The notes below the pieces were generated by a model. That model did not search any database. It was not told the DNA's origin and saw only the letters and a list, made by a program, of their open reading frames with translations. Positions 45,894 through 54,572 of a stretch of DNA of 64,000 nt are shown piece by piece. The translations under genes and the position numbers were made by a program. Each line of letters starts with the position of its first letter. Within the stretch, counting starts at the first letter, position 1. Source of the DNA: Sphingomonas sp. Leaf32 (lineage in GTDB: Bacteria > Pseudomonadota > Alphaproteobacteria > Sphingomonadales > Sphingomonadaceae); assembly GCF_001421765.1 (NCBI RefSeq), contig NZ_LMLA01000013.1:1-64000 (forward strand). Reading direction: 5' to 3'.

Positions 45894-46562
45894 TCAAGCG
45901 GGCCGGTGATTTCCTTTGGGCGCTGTCGTCATATAGGCGGCGAGCATGTCGCCCAAGTCGTTCTTCAGCTGGTTCCAGTCGCCTTCGCCGGCCGCGTCGA
46001 GCGATGACCCGAAGCCGAGATAGCGCGCGATCGCCGCATAGACGATGCGGAACCCGGCATCGGCGGCGTGGCGCGGGTCGGGGTGACGGATTTCCGTTTC
46101 GCAGGTCAGCAGCGCATCGATTACCGCATCGCTGGTCCGCGAATAGCTGCGCTTGCCGATCGAGGCGATGACGGGATCGCCGCTCGCGCGCAGCATCAGC
46201 GGGCGCATCACTTCGGCATAGCGACGCAGGACGTCGGCGATCGACTGCACCAGATCATGCACCAGGTCGATCAGGTCGCCACCACGCTCCTGCACCGCCG
46301 CGATCGCCGCCAGCATGTCGGTGTCGACCCGCTCCAACACGCGCAGCTGTACGACATGGACCAGGTCCTCTTTGCTGTCGAACCGGCAATAGATCGATCC
46401 GATCGAAACCTTGCCGTGCTTCGCTACCTCGTTGAGCGTGAATTCGTCCGATCCCCGCTCTGTCATCAATTGCTCGGCGGTGGCCAGCATCCGTTCGAAG
46501 CTGGCCTTGCTGCGTCCCTGCTGCGGCACGCGCGCTTTCGCCATGATCGTTTCGATATCCAT
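45894..46562 (-). CDS. TetR family repressor of the glycoside/aromatic regulon
   Basis: 222 residues from the ATG at 46562; a GTG two codons earlier is possible. N-terminal HTH (about 12-60: GRSKASFERMLATAEQLMTERGSDEFTLNEVAKHGKVSIGSIYCRFDSKEDLV). The C-terminal ligand domain is not specific enough for naming. It lies centrally among four copies of one palindrome, two of which flank its own gene (45852 and 46599), so it most likely binds them and represses itself. The inducer is probably the aglycone or an early product. Confidence 0.88.
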   Translation of the reverse strand: MDIETIMAKARVPQQGRSKASFERMLATAEQLMTERGSDEFTLNEVAKHGKVSIGSIYCRFDSKEDLVHVVQLRVLERVDTDMLAAIAAVQERGGDLIDLVHDLVQSIADVLRRYAEVMRPLMLRASGDPVIASIGKRSYSRTSDAVIDALLTCETEIRHPDPRHAADAGFRIVYAAIARYLGFGSSLDAAGEGDWNQLKNDLGDMLAAYMTTAPKGNHRPA

Positions 46563-46598
46563 AGGCACCCCATTGACAGCCCCCGGACCGTGAGCATA

Positions 46599-46616
46599 TC
46601 AGAATAACAGTTCTAA
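46599..46616. promoter_or_regulatory. TetR operator B (TCAGAATAACAGTTCTAA)
   Basis: Same half-sites as operator A (TCAGAA, TTCTAA) with centre TAACAG. TTGACA at 46573-46578 and ATATCA at 46596-46601 (17-bp spacer) form a promoter towards the monooxygenase operon that the operator overlaps. It also covers the region in front of the divergent TetR gene. Confidence 0.8.
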
Positions 46617-46690
46617 TTTCAGTTTAGTCCGTTCGGCAGCGAGCGGCAACCGCGCACCGGGATAACCGGGCGTGAAAAGGGAGAGGTCGG

Positions 46691-47794
46691 ATGCGGTTTT
46701 CGGTGTTCCTCAATGCACGTTCGATGGCGCCGGAGCAGGACCGCGCGCTGATCCAGAACCTGACCAGCCATGCCGAACGCGCCGCCGCGCTCGGCTTCGA
46801 TGCGCTGTTCATGCCCGACCATCATTTCAACGGCTATATGCCGATCGCCAGCGACAGCTACATGTTCGCATCCTATCTGGCGGCAAAGTTCCCGCACATG
46901 CATTTCGGCTTTTCGGTGACGTCGGTGCCGTTGCATCACCCCGTGCGCTTTGTCGAACGCATCAACATCCTCGACCAGTTGACCGACGGCAAGCTGCTGG
47001 TCGGCGTCGGATCGGGCACCACGCCCGAAGAGATGATCGGCTTCGGCGTCGACTACCGCGATGCCGGTGCGATCTCCGAAAAGAACCTCGCCCTCGCCGA
47101 ACGGCTATGGGCCAAGACGATGGACGATCCGGCGGTCGAGATCGACAACGGTCCGCACCAGGGCCGCGTCCTGCAACGTATCGCGCCCGCCGCCTATAGC
47201 GAGGGCCATGCGCGGCTGATGCCGGTGGCGATGAAGGAATCGAGCGCCCGCCGCGCCGCCGAGAATGCGTGGCCAGCGTTCATCCCTGCCTTCACCCCGC
47301 CGCAGATCGGCGGCACCGAACCGATGAAGCATGTCGCCAAGTTCTTCGGGATCTATCGCACGATGCTGGAAGAAGCCGGGCACAGCGCCGACAAGATCGC
47401 CCGCGCGCTCGACTGGACGACGCATACCTATCAGCTCGTCCATGTCGCCGACAGCGACGAACAGGCCCGCGACGAGATGATGGCGATCCTGCGCGCCTAC
47501 CAGGACGCGATCGAACGCGAGGCGGCGTTCAACGCCCGCGCCGAATCCGACGACGCGAACAAGAAGACCGACCGGACGCCCAACGCGCTGACCGAGGACT
47601 GGATCGGCACCTGGTGCCTGTACGGGTCGCCCGAAACGGTGATCGAGCACCTCAAGCCCTATGAAGAACTCGGGATCGGCAACATCCTGTGCGGCACCAC
47701 CACCGGGCCGCTGACCGACGAACGGCTGCGCCTGGGCGACCAGACGCTGCGGCTGCTGTCGGAAAAGGTCATGCCCGCGTTCCGGAAGGCTTGA
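46691..47794 (+). CDS. LLM class flavin-dependent monooxygenase
   Basis: 367 residues, luciferase-like TIM barrel: MRFSVFLNARSM, ALGFDALFMPDHHFNGYMPIASDSYMFASYLAAKF, HMHFGFSVTSVPLHHPVRFVERINILDQLTDGKLLVGVGSG. It should use reduced FMN and oxygen to hydroxylate, or otherwise oxygenate, an aromatic aglycone. A matching FMN reductase is encoded six bases downstream, the typical two-component set. Ribosome site GGGAGAGG. First gene of a four-gene operon under operator B. Confidence 0.9.
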   Translation: MRFSVFLNARSMAPEQDRALIQNLTSHAERAAALGFDALFMPDHHFNGYMPIASDSYMFASYLAAKFPHMHFGFSVTSVPLHHPVRFVERINILDQLTDGKLLVGVGSGTTPEEMIGFGVDYRDAGAISEKNLALAERLWAKTMDDPAVEIDNGPHQGRVLQRIAPAAYSEGHARLMPVAMKESSARRAAENAWPAFIPAFTPPQIGGTEPMKHVAKFFGIYRTMLEEAGHSADKIARALDWTTHTYQLVHVADSDEQARDEMMAILRAYQDAIEREAAFNARAESDDANKKTDRTPNALTEDWIGTWCLYGSPETVIEHLKPYEELGIGNILCGTTTGPLTDERLRLGDQTLRLLSEKVMPAFRKA

Positions 47795-47799
47795 GCGCG

Positions 47800-48366
47800 A
47801 TGGCCCGGCATATCGTGGGGATCGGCGGCACCTTCCGCCCGCGTTCGTCGAGCGAGATGCTCGTGCGCGCCGTGTTGGGCGAATGCGAAGGGCTGGGCGC
47901 ACGGACGACGATGTTCGACGGCCCGGCACTCGCCGCCCTGCCACACTTCAATCCCGAACGGCCCGAACGGACGCCCGAACAGGCGGCGTTCGTCGCCGCG
48001 CTGCGCGACGCGGATGCGCTGGTGATCGGGACGCCGGGCTATCATGGCGGTGTGTCGGGGGTCGTGAAGAACGCGATCGACCTGCTGGAGGATCTGCGCG
48101 GCGACGAACGCGTCTATTTCGACGGGATGCCGGTCGGGCTGATCGTGTCGGCTGCGGGCTGGCAGGCGGGCGGCGTCACGCTGGCCGCGTTGCGCGGCAT
48201 CGTCCACGCCATGCGCGGCTGGCCGACGCCGGCCGGCATCGCGATCAACTCGATCGCGCAAAAGCCGTTCGGGGCCGATGGCGCGCTGGCCGATGCCGGC
48301 ATCGCCGGACAGATCGCAACGATGGCGCGACAGATCATGGCGTTTCGACTGGAGCCGGTCGCATGA
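47800..48366 (+). CDS. NAD(P)H-dependent FMN reductase
   Basis: 188 residues, flavodoxin-like: VGIGGTFRPRSSSEMLVRAVL, DADALVIGTPGYHGGVSGVVKNAIDLLEDL (the phosphate- and flavin-binding loops of the NADPH-dependent FMN reductase family). It supplies reduced FMN to the monooxygenase upstream. Its stop overlaps the GH3 start by ATGA. Confidence 0.9.
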   Translation: MARHIVGIGGTFRPRSSSEMLVRAVLGECEGLGARTTMFDGPALAALPHFNPERPERTPEQAAFVAALRDADALVIGTPGYHGGVSGVVKNAIDLLEDLRGDERVYFDGMPVGLIVSAAGWQAGGVTLAALRGIVHAMRGWPTPAGIAINSIAQKPFGADGALADAGIAGQIATMARQIMAFRLEPVA

Positions 48367-50708
48367 CCGCGCTGACCATCGCCGAACAGGCGAGCCTGAC
48401 CGCCGGTGCATCGATGTGGCGCACCGTCGCCATTCCGGGCGCGGACATCCCCTCGCTGCACCTGAGCGACGGGCCGATGGGCATCGCCAGCGGGCGGGTC
48501 GACGAACGCGACGTCGCCCGGCTATCGCCCTGCGCCACTGCGCTCGGCGCCAGTTTCGAGCTGTCGCTGATCGAACGGATGGGCGCGCTGGTCGGGGGAG
48601 AGGCGGTGCGCTGCGGCGTCGACATGGTGCTGGCCCCCAACGTCAACCTGGCGCGCAGCCCGCTCGCGGGGCGGGCGTTCGAATATTATTCCGAAGATCC
48701 GCTGCTGACCGGCCTTGCCGGCGCAGCATGGACGCGCGGGCTGCAATCGACCGGTACCGGCGCGTGCGTGAAGCATCTGGTATGCAACGACAGCGAGACC
48801 GATCGTGACCGGATGAACGCGGTCGTCGGCGAACGGGCGCTGCGCGAAATCTATCTGCTGCCATTCGAACTCTGCGCGGCGGCGGGGGCAGGGGCGATGC
48901 TCACCGCCTATAACCGCGTCAACGGCACCTGGTGCGCCGAACACGGTCACATCTCGACCATCGTCAAACGGGAATGGGGCTTCGACGGTCCGTTCATCAG
49001 CGACTGGTTCGGGACCCATTCGACCGCCGGCAGCCTGAACGGCGGGCTGGACCTAGAAATGCCCGGCCCCGCGCGCTTCGTCGGCGCAAAGGCGGTCAAT
49101 GCGGTCGAAGGTGGCGAGGTACCGGGTGACCGTCTGGCCGATGCCGCCGACCGGGTGGCGCGGGCCGGGCGGCGTTGGTCGGGTGTCAAGACGCCGCCGA
49201 CCGAGGACGCCGACGCGCTGCTGGTCGAAGCGGCGGCGGCGGGCATGGTGCTGTTGCGCAACGAAGGAGAGCTGTTGCCGCTGGTGCCGGGGCGACATGC
49301 CCGCATCGCGGTGATCGGCCCCAATGCCGCTGCCCCCTGCTATCAGGGCGGCACGTTCGCCAAGATCGCGCTGTCGCCCGACGCGCTGCGTCCACTCGAC
49401 GCGCTCCGCGCGCGCTATGGCGATGATGCCATCGTCTATGAACCGGGCGTCGATCCACAGCCGCGCCTGCCATCGATGCCGGTGGCATCGCTCTACGGCG
49501 AAGGCAGGGGCATGACCGTCGAGTATTTCGCCGACACCGATCTGACCGGCGATCCGATCTTTCGCGAGTTGCGCGACACCAATTCGCTGGTCTGGTTCGT
49601 CGGGGTCCATGACGATGGCGTGTTCGACCGTCCCGCCGGAGTGCGCGCCAGTGGCTGGTTCACCGCTGCGGCGGAGGGCGCGCATCGCTTCTATGTCGGT
49701 GCGACCGGTGCCGTGCGGATGCGGGTCGATGGCCGCGTCGTCCACGATCATGCCGAACGCATGGCCGCATCCGACGTCATGGGATCGCTCAAGCGTGGGG
49801 ATGCCGACAGCGTCGAGGTGCACCTGACCGCCGGGCAGCGCGTGCTGGTCGAGGTCGAGTTCATCTATGACGGCGCGCGGGTCCACGGCCTGTGGTACGG
49901 CGTTCGCGGTCCAGATAGCGCGGCGGCGATGCTCGCCCGCGCTGTCGAGGCGGCGGGCCAGGCCGACGCGGTGATCCTGATGGTCGGCGAGACATCGGAT
50001 TCCAGCGTCGAGAGCAAGGACCGCGCCGATACCACGCTGGCGGCCGATCAGGTCGCGTTGATCGAGGCGGTGTGTGCCGCGAACAGCAACGTCGCGATCG
50101 TCGCCAATATCGGTCACGCCTTCGACGCGCGCTGGGGCGACCGGGCGGCGGCATTGCTATCGGCATGGTATCCGGGGGAGGGGTTCGGTCCGGCGCTGGC
50201 GGCGGTGCTGTCCGGCGATGTCGAGCCGGGCGGACGCTTGCCGGTGACGCTGGCACGCAGCGAAGCGCAGTATCCCGCGCTGTCCCTGCAACCCGATGCG
50301 GCCGGCGACCTGCGCTACGACGATGACGTGCTGGTGGGCTATCGCGGACTGGTCGCGCGAGGGCATACACCGCTGTACGCCTTTGGGGCCGGGCGGGGTT
50401 ATACCCGCTTCGAATGGATCGATGCGGTTGCCGATGGCGGCGACGTGCTGGTCACGCTGCGCAACACCGGCGCGCGGAGCGGCAGCGAGGTCGTCCAGCT
50501 CTATCGCCACGATCCCGAATTCGCGCTGGTCGGCTTTGCCAAGGTCACGCTGGCGGCCGGGGAAATGGCGGTCGTTCGCGTCACGCCCGAACCGCGCCTG
50601 TTCCGCATCTGGCAGGGCGATGGCTGGCGGAATCGGCCGGCCACCGCGCATATTGCCGCCGGACCGGCCAGCGACCGTCTGCCCTTCACCGTGGAGATTG
50701 CCCTATGA
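48363..50708 (+). CDS. GH3 beta-glucosidase with PA14 insertion, cytoplasmic
   Basis: 781 residues, no signal peptide. GH3 N-terminal barrel with HLSDGPMGI (33-41), KH at 137-138 and nucleophile D214 in FISDWFGTHS; C-terminal sandwich domain; a PA14-type domain (about 385-515: GMTVEYFADTDLTGDPIFRELRDTNSLVWF...GRVVHDHAE) inserted in it; terminal fibronectin-III-like domain. Such GH3 enzymes split beta-glucosides with aryl or sugar aglycones. Between an FMN reductase and a SnoaL-like gene, it offers a classical hydrolytic route for O-glucosides beside the oxidative one. Confidence 0.9.
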   Translation: MTALTIAEQASLTAGASMWRTVAIPGADIPSLHLSDGPMGIASGRVDERDVARLSPCATALGASFELSLIERMGALVGGEAVRCGVDMVLAPNVNLARSPLAGRAFEYYSEDPLLTGLAGAAWTRGLQSTGTGACVKHLVCNDSETDRDRMNAVVGERALREIYLLPFELCAAAGAGAMLTAYNRVNGTWCAEHGHISTIVKREWGFDGPFISDWFGTHSTAGSLNGGLDLEMPGPARFVGAKAVNAVEGGEVPGDRLADAADRVARAGRRWSGVKTPPTEDADALLVEAAAAGMVLLRNEGELLPLVPGRHARIAVIGPNAAAPCYQGGTFAKIALSPDALRPLDALRARYGDDAIVYEPGVDPQPRLPSMPVASLYGEGRGMTVEYFADTDLTGDPIFRELRDTNSLVWFVGVHDDGVFDRPAGVRASGWFTAAAEGAHRFYVGATGAVRMRVDGRVVHDHAERMAASDVMGSLKRGDADSVEVHLTAGQRVLVEVEFIYDGARVHGLWYGVRGPDSAAAMLARAVEAAGQADAVILMVGETSDSSVESKDRADTTLAADQVALIEAVCAANSNVAIVANIGHAFDARWGDRAAALLSAWYPGEGFGPALAAVLSGDVEPGGRLPVTLARSEAQYPALSLQPDAAGDLRYDDDVLVGYRGLVARGHTPLYAFGAGRGYTRFEWIDAVADGGDVLVTLRNTGARSGSEVVQLYRHDPEFALVGFAKVTLAAGEMAVVRVTPEPRLFRIWQGDGWRNRPATAHIAAGPASDRLPFTVEIAL

Positions 50709-51157
50709 CCCGGATCGTTGTTTCCGCCCTGCTCGCCGCGACGCTGTTCGCCTCTGCCGCACCGGCACGACCGCGCGCGTCGGAAACCGAGCGCAACCGG
50801 GCGATCGTCACCGCGTTCGCCGACCAGTTCTACGGCCGTCGCGACGTCGCCGGCGCGTTCGAGAAGTTCGTCGTGCCGGACTACATCCAGCATAATCCCG
50901 GCCTTCCCGACGGGCGCGATGCCGCCGTCGCCGCGCTGGCGCCGAAATTCTCGGCACCGGGTGCGCGCTTTGACGTGAAGCGGATCATCGTCGATGGCGA
51001 TCTGGCCGTCATCCACCTGCACGGGCGCACCGATCCGGCCAATGCCGGCGGTGCCGTCGCCGACATCTACCGGCTGAAGGACGGTAAGATCGTCGAACAT
51101 TGGGACGTGATCCAACCGATGCCGGCCACGGCGCGCAATCCGCATCCGATGTTCTGA
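50705..51157 (+). CDS. exported SnoaL-like protein (NTF2 fold)
   Basis: 150 residues with signal peptide (about 1-21, SAAPA). SnoaL-like cone fold: RNRAIVTAFADQFYGRRDVAGAFEKFVVPDYIQHNPGLPDGRDAAVAAL, then DLAVIHLHGRTDPAN, DIYRLKDGKIVEHWDVIQPMP. This subfamily is mostly uncharacterised; relatives are cyclases, dehydratases or ketone isomerases. Overlaps GH3 by ATGA. An exported member in a catabolic operon may process a periplasmic intermediate. The 45 bases after the stop lead into operator D. Confidence 0.8.
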   Translation: MTRIVVSALLAATLFASAAPARPRASETERNRAIVTAFADQFYGRRDVAGAFEKFVVPDYIQHNPGLPDGRDAAVAALAPKFSAPGARFDVKRIIVDGDLAVIHLHGRTDPANAGGAVADIYRLKDGKIVEHWDVIQPMPATARNPHPMF

Positions 51158-51215
51158 CCACGACCGGGATTAAATCGACGCGATGGCCGATTCAGTCGCT
51201 TGACATGGCTGTTAA

Positions 51216-51233
51216 ATAGAATAGCAATTCTAG
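51216..51233. promoter_or_regulatory. TetR operator D (ATAGAATAGCAATTCTAG)
   Basis: AGAA and TTCT cores with the same 6-bp spacing as the other three sites; outer positions diverge (AT instead of TC, AG instead of GA/AA). A TTGACA box lies at 51200-51205, and the operator covers the -10 region of the TBDR promoter. Confidence 0.7.
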
Positions 51234-51283
51234 TTCTAAACGAGGGGCGAATACGTCCCCGACTATTATGGAGAGGGGATCGT

Positions 51284-53602
51284 ATGACGACGTTCCGCCG
51301 CATCGCCAGCATGGCGCTTGCTAGCACGGCCATCGGGGTGGTTGCCCCGGCATGGGCACAGACTGCCGAACCGGCGGGCGCTACGCCGCCGACCACCGCC
51401 AACGCGACCACTGTGAAGCAGGTGGACGACAACCAGCTCGAGGAGATCGTCGTCACCGCGACGAAGGTCACGACCCGGCTTCAGGATACGCCGATCGCCA
51501 TCCGCGTGGTGAGCGGTGCGGACCTGACCAAGGCGGCGGTCACCGACGTCAGCGGCCTGCAGCGTGTGGCCCCCGATCTGGGCATCACGCCGGACTCGGT
51601 CTTCACGAAGATCGCGATCCGCGGCGTGTCCAGCCAGGACATTTCCGAAAGCGCCGACCCGGCCCTGACCGTGTCGATCGACGGTGAATATGTGAACCGC
51701 CCGGTCGCGCTGAACGCCAATTTCTTCGATCTGGAACGGATCGAGGTGCTGCGCGGTCCGCAGGGGACGCTGTTCGGCCGCAATTCGACCGCAGGCGCGC
51801 TCAACATCGTCGCGGCCAAGCCGGTGCTGGGCAGCTTCGAGGGATCGGCCACGGCCGGCTACGGCAACTACAACGCGATCTATGCGACCGGCGCGGTCAA
51901 CGTGCCGCTGGGCAACGACGTCGCGATCCGCATTGCCGGGCTGCACAACGAACATGACGGCTATGTCGACAACGGGTCGCTGGCCGGCAAGGGCGACGAT
52001 GCCAATGTCGATGCGGTGCGCGGCAGCATCCTGTTCGCGCCGGGCGCGCTCGAAGTCTATCTGGCCGGCGAATATGTCGACGTGAACCAGACCGGGCCAG
52101 TCCAGTACGGCCTGCAGGTCAACGGCGCGACGCCGGGCCTGACCGAACTGCCCGCGTCGGTCGCGCCGCCCGCCACCTATCCGACGCTGACGCAGCGCCT
52201 GGTGCCGAGCTTCGTCGACCTGCCGCAGACCTTCGATCCGGCGAGCTTCCCGCTCGGCCGTCGCGGCAATTTCAAGAGCCAGCAATATGCGGTGCGCGGC
52301 CGCGTCGCCTATGATTTCGGACCGGCGACGCTCAGCTATATCGGCGGCTATCGCCACGTCGACAACCAGGTCATCCTGCCGCAGAACGGGTATCTTCCCG
52401 AACAGTTCACCTTCTACAACGACCGCTACGACACGCGCACCCACAGCCACGAACTCCGGCTGAACGGCGGCACGCAGGGCAGCTTCGTCTGGCAGGTCGG
52501 TGGCTTCTATTTCCACGAGAACCAGATCATTGCCCGCGGCCTGTACCTGCCGCTCGTCGGTGCCTTCGCGAACTTCTTCTATCGCCCCTATGTGAAGTCG
52601 GAATCCAAGTCCGCCTTTGCCCAGGCGACCTATTGGCTGGTGCCGGACACGCTCAGCTTCACCGGCGGCGTGCGCTATACCGATGACAAGAAGAACGCCG
52701 AATATATCAACTACGGCTTCTTCCGCACCCAGAACATGGTCCGCCCGCCGTCGGATGGGAGCGGCGCGGGGGCGGTCATCCGCTATCCGAGCTACGCCGA
52801 GGACAAGGTCACCTGGACCGCCGGCGTCGAATACAAGCCGGCGCGCGACAACATGCTCTATGCAAAGGTCAGCACCGGCTTCAAGAGCGGCGGCTTCGAT
52901 CTGGTCGGCGCGTTCAATGCGGAAAACCTGACCGCCTATGAAATCGGATCGAAGAACCGGTTCCTGAACAACACCCTGGAGTTCAACGCATCGGCCTTCT
53001 ACTATAATTACCAGGACCAGCAGGTGCAGGTCTATATCGACACCACGGTCGGCGCGCGGACGTTCAATGCGGGCAAGAGCCGGGTATGGGGTATCGAGAC
53101 CGATACCACGGTCAAGCTATCGCCGAACGACCGGATCAGCCTGATCGTCAATTACATCGATGCGAAGCTCCAGAACTTCGCCGGTATCCCCGCGCCGACA
53201 CTGTCGAACCCGCCTGCCAATGTGGCCCGGCTGACGCTCGACCTTGCCGGCAATGCTCCGCCGCAGGCGCCGAAATGGACGATCGGCATTAACTACAACA
53301 AGTCGATCGATCTGGGCCAAGGTTATGAACTGGTGGCCAACGGGTTCAGCCGGTTCAAGTCGGAATATTACCTGACCGCGTTCAACTATCGCGGCGATCG
53401 GGTGGAGGCGTTCACGACGACCGACCTCAGCCTCGAACTGAAGCTGCCGGGCGATACGCTCAGCATCCAGGGCTATGTCCGCAACGTCGAGAACAACCGG
53501 GTGAAGACTTATGCCGCGTTCACCGGCGGCGGGATTAACATCTATAACTGGAACTTCGGCCAGCCGCGCACCTACGGCGTGCAGGGCACCTTCCGTTTCT
53601 GA
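51284..53602 (+). CDS. TonB-dependent receptor of the glycoside/aromatic locus
   Basis: 772 residues. Signal peptide about 1-26 (PAWAQ). Plug: EEIVVTATKVTTRLQDTPIAIRVVSGADLTKAAVTDVSGLQRVAPDLGI, IAIRGVSSQDISESADPALTVSIDGEYVNRP, IEVLRGPQGTLFGRNSTAGALNIV. Barrel ends with GVQGTFRF. It belongs to the group often encoded beside aromatic or plant-compound degradation genes in sphingomonads. Likely takes up the glycoside or aglycone across the outer membrane. Own promoter with operator D; GAGAGGGG ribosome site. Confidence 0.92.
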   Translation: MTTFRRIASMALASTAIGVVAPAWAQTAEPAGATPPTTANATTVKQVDDNQLEEIVVTATKVTTRLQDTPIAIRVVSGADLTKAAVTDVSGLQRVAPDLGITPDSVFTKIAIRGVSSQDISESADPALTVSIDGEYVNRPVALNANFFDLERIEVLRGPQGTLFGRNSTAGALNIVAAKPVLGSFEGSATAGYGNYNAIYATGAVNVPLGNDVAIRIAGLHNEHDGYVDNGSLAGKGDDANVDAVRGSILFAPGALEVYLAGEYVDVNQTGPVQYGLQVNGATPGLTELPASVAPPATYPTLTQRLVPSFVDLPQTFDPASFPLGRRGNFKSQQYAVRGRVAYDFGPATLSYIGGYRHVDNQVILPQNGYLPEQFTFYNDRYDTRTHSHELRLNGGTQGSFVWQVGGFYFHENQIIARGLYLPLVGAFANFFYRPYVKSESKSAFAQATYWLVPDTLSFTGGVRYTDDKKNAEYINYGFFRTQNMVRPPSDGSGAGAVIRYPSYAEDKVTWTAGVEYKPARDNMLYAKVSTGFKSGGFDLVGAFNAENLTAYEIGSKNRFLNNTLEFNASAFYYNYQDQQVQVYIDTTVGARTFNAGKSRVWGIETDTTVKLSPNDRISLIVNYIDAKLQNFAGIPAPTLSNPPANVARLTLDLAGNAPPQAPKWTIGINYNKSIDLGQGYELVANGFSRFKSEYYLTAFNYRGDRVEAFTTTDLSLELKLPGDTLSIQGYVRNVENNRVKTYAAFTGGGINIYNWNFGQPRTYGVQGTFRF

Positions 53603-53611
53603 TCCCCAACT

Positions 53612-53636
53612 GGGCCGGCGCTTCCCCCGCCGGCCC
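53612..53636 (+). terminator. intrinsic terminator-like hairpin after the TBDR
   Basis: GGGCCGGCG (53612-53620), loop CTTCCCC, CGCCGGCCC (53628-53636), then ATCCTTTT. A perfect 9-bp stem with a modest T tract. The next gene follows 29 bp later on the same strand without its own palindrome, so partial read-through probably sets a high receptor to low enzyme ratio. Confidence 0.75.
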
Positions 53637-53664
53637 ATCCTTTTGCGTTACGAAGGAGGCGACC

Positions 53665-54567
53665 ATGGCCCGCGTGTCTGAAATCCGTTTCGTCGGCTAT
53701 GCCGTTCCCGATCTGGTGGCGGAGCGCCGCTTCTACGCCGATGTCTGGGGCCTGCGCGGAGTGCCGGCCGACGACGGCATGGTCTATTTCGCGGCCGAGG
53801 GGACCGATGAACAATATGTCGTCCGCCTGCGCGAGGATGCGACCCAGCGGATCGACGTCATCGCCTGGGCCGCCGAGACGCGCGCCGATGTCGATGCCCT
53901 GTTCGAACAGGTAAAGGCCAATGACGGCAGGATCATCAGCGCGCCGCACGAACTGGACACGCTGGGCGGCGGCTATGGCTTTCGTTTCTTCGACCCCAAC
54001 GGCTTCACGCTCCAGATTTCGGCGGATGTCGAGCGCGGGACGAAGCGCGACCTGACTCGCGGCGAGGCGATCCCGGTCAAGATCAGCCACGTCGTCATGC
54101 ACTCGCCCGACCACAAGGCGCTGGTCGCATGGTATGAAAAGGCGCTGGGCTTTCGCGTGTCGGACTGGCTGGGCGATTTCATGTGCTTCATGCGCTGCAA
54201 CAGCTGGCATCACCGGCTCGCCTTCCTGCCCGGACCGCCATGCTTCAACCACGTCGCCTATGATGTGCTGACCATCGACGACATGATGAAGGGCGTCGGC
54301 CGGCTGAAGAAGCATGACGTCGACATCAAATGGGGGCCGGGCCGCCACACCGCCGGCAACAACACCTTCAGCTACTTCACGACGCCCAACAACAATGTCG
54401 TCGAGTATACTTCGGAGCTGGAGGAGGTCGACGACGACCACCACCAGCATCAGGTTCATGTGCCGCGCCCCGATACGATGGACCAGTGGGGCAGCGGCAT
54501 CGGCGGTCCGCAGACCATGCCGAGCCCCAAGCCCGATGCCGGGCTGTGGCAGGCGGCGGTGGCGTAA
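53665..54567 (+). CDS. extradiol ring-cleavage dioxygenase (VOC superfamily, type I)
   Basis: 300 residues, two VOC domains (about 5-122 and 137-255). Fe(II) ligands in the C-terminal domain: H142 (KISHVVMH), H196 (CFNHVAYDV) and E247 (NNVVEYTSELEE), the 2-His-1-carboxylate set. H182-H183 in NSWHHRLAF are likely second-sphere catalytic residues. It should open a catechol-type ring made from the aglycone. Strong AAGGAGG before the ATG. First of four tightly packed catabolic genes. Acidic/His-rich tail EEVDDDHHQHQVH is unusual. Confidence 0.88.
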   Translation: MARVSEIRFVGYAVPDLVAERRFYADVWGLRGVPADDGMVYFAAEGTDEQYVVRLREDATQRIDVIAWAAETRADVDALFEQVKANDGRIISAPHELDTLGGGYGFRFFDPNGFTLQISADVERGTKRDLTRGEAIPVKISHVVMHSPDHKALVAWYEKALGFRVSDWLGDFMCFMRCNSWHHRLAFLPGPPCFNHVAYDVLTIDDMMKGVGRLKKHDVDIKWGPGRHTAGNNTFSYFTTPNNNVVEYTSELEEVDDDHHQHQVHVPRPDTMDQWGSGIGGPQTMPSPKPDAGLWQAAVA

Positions 54568-54572
54568 CCGAC

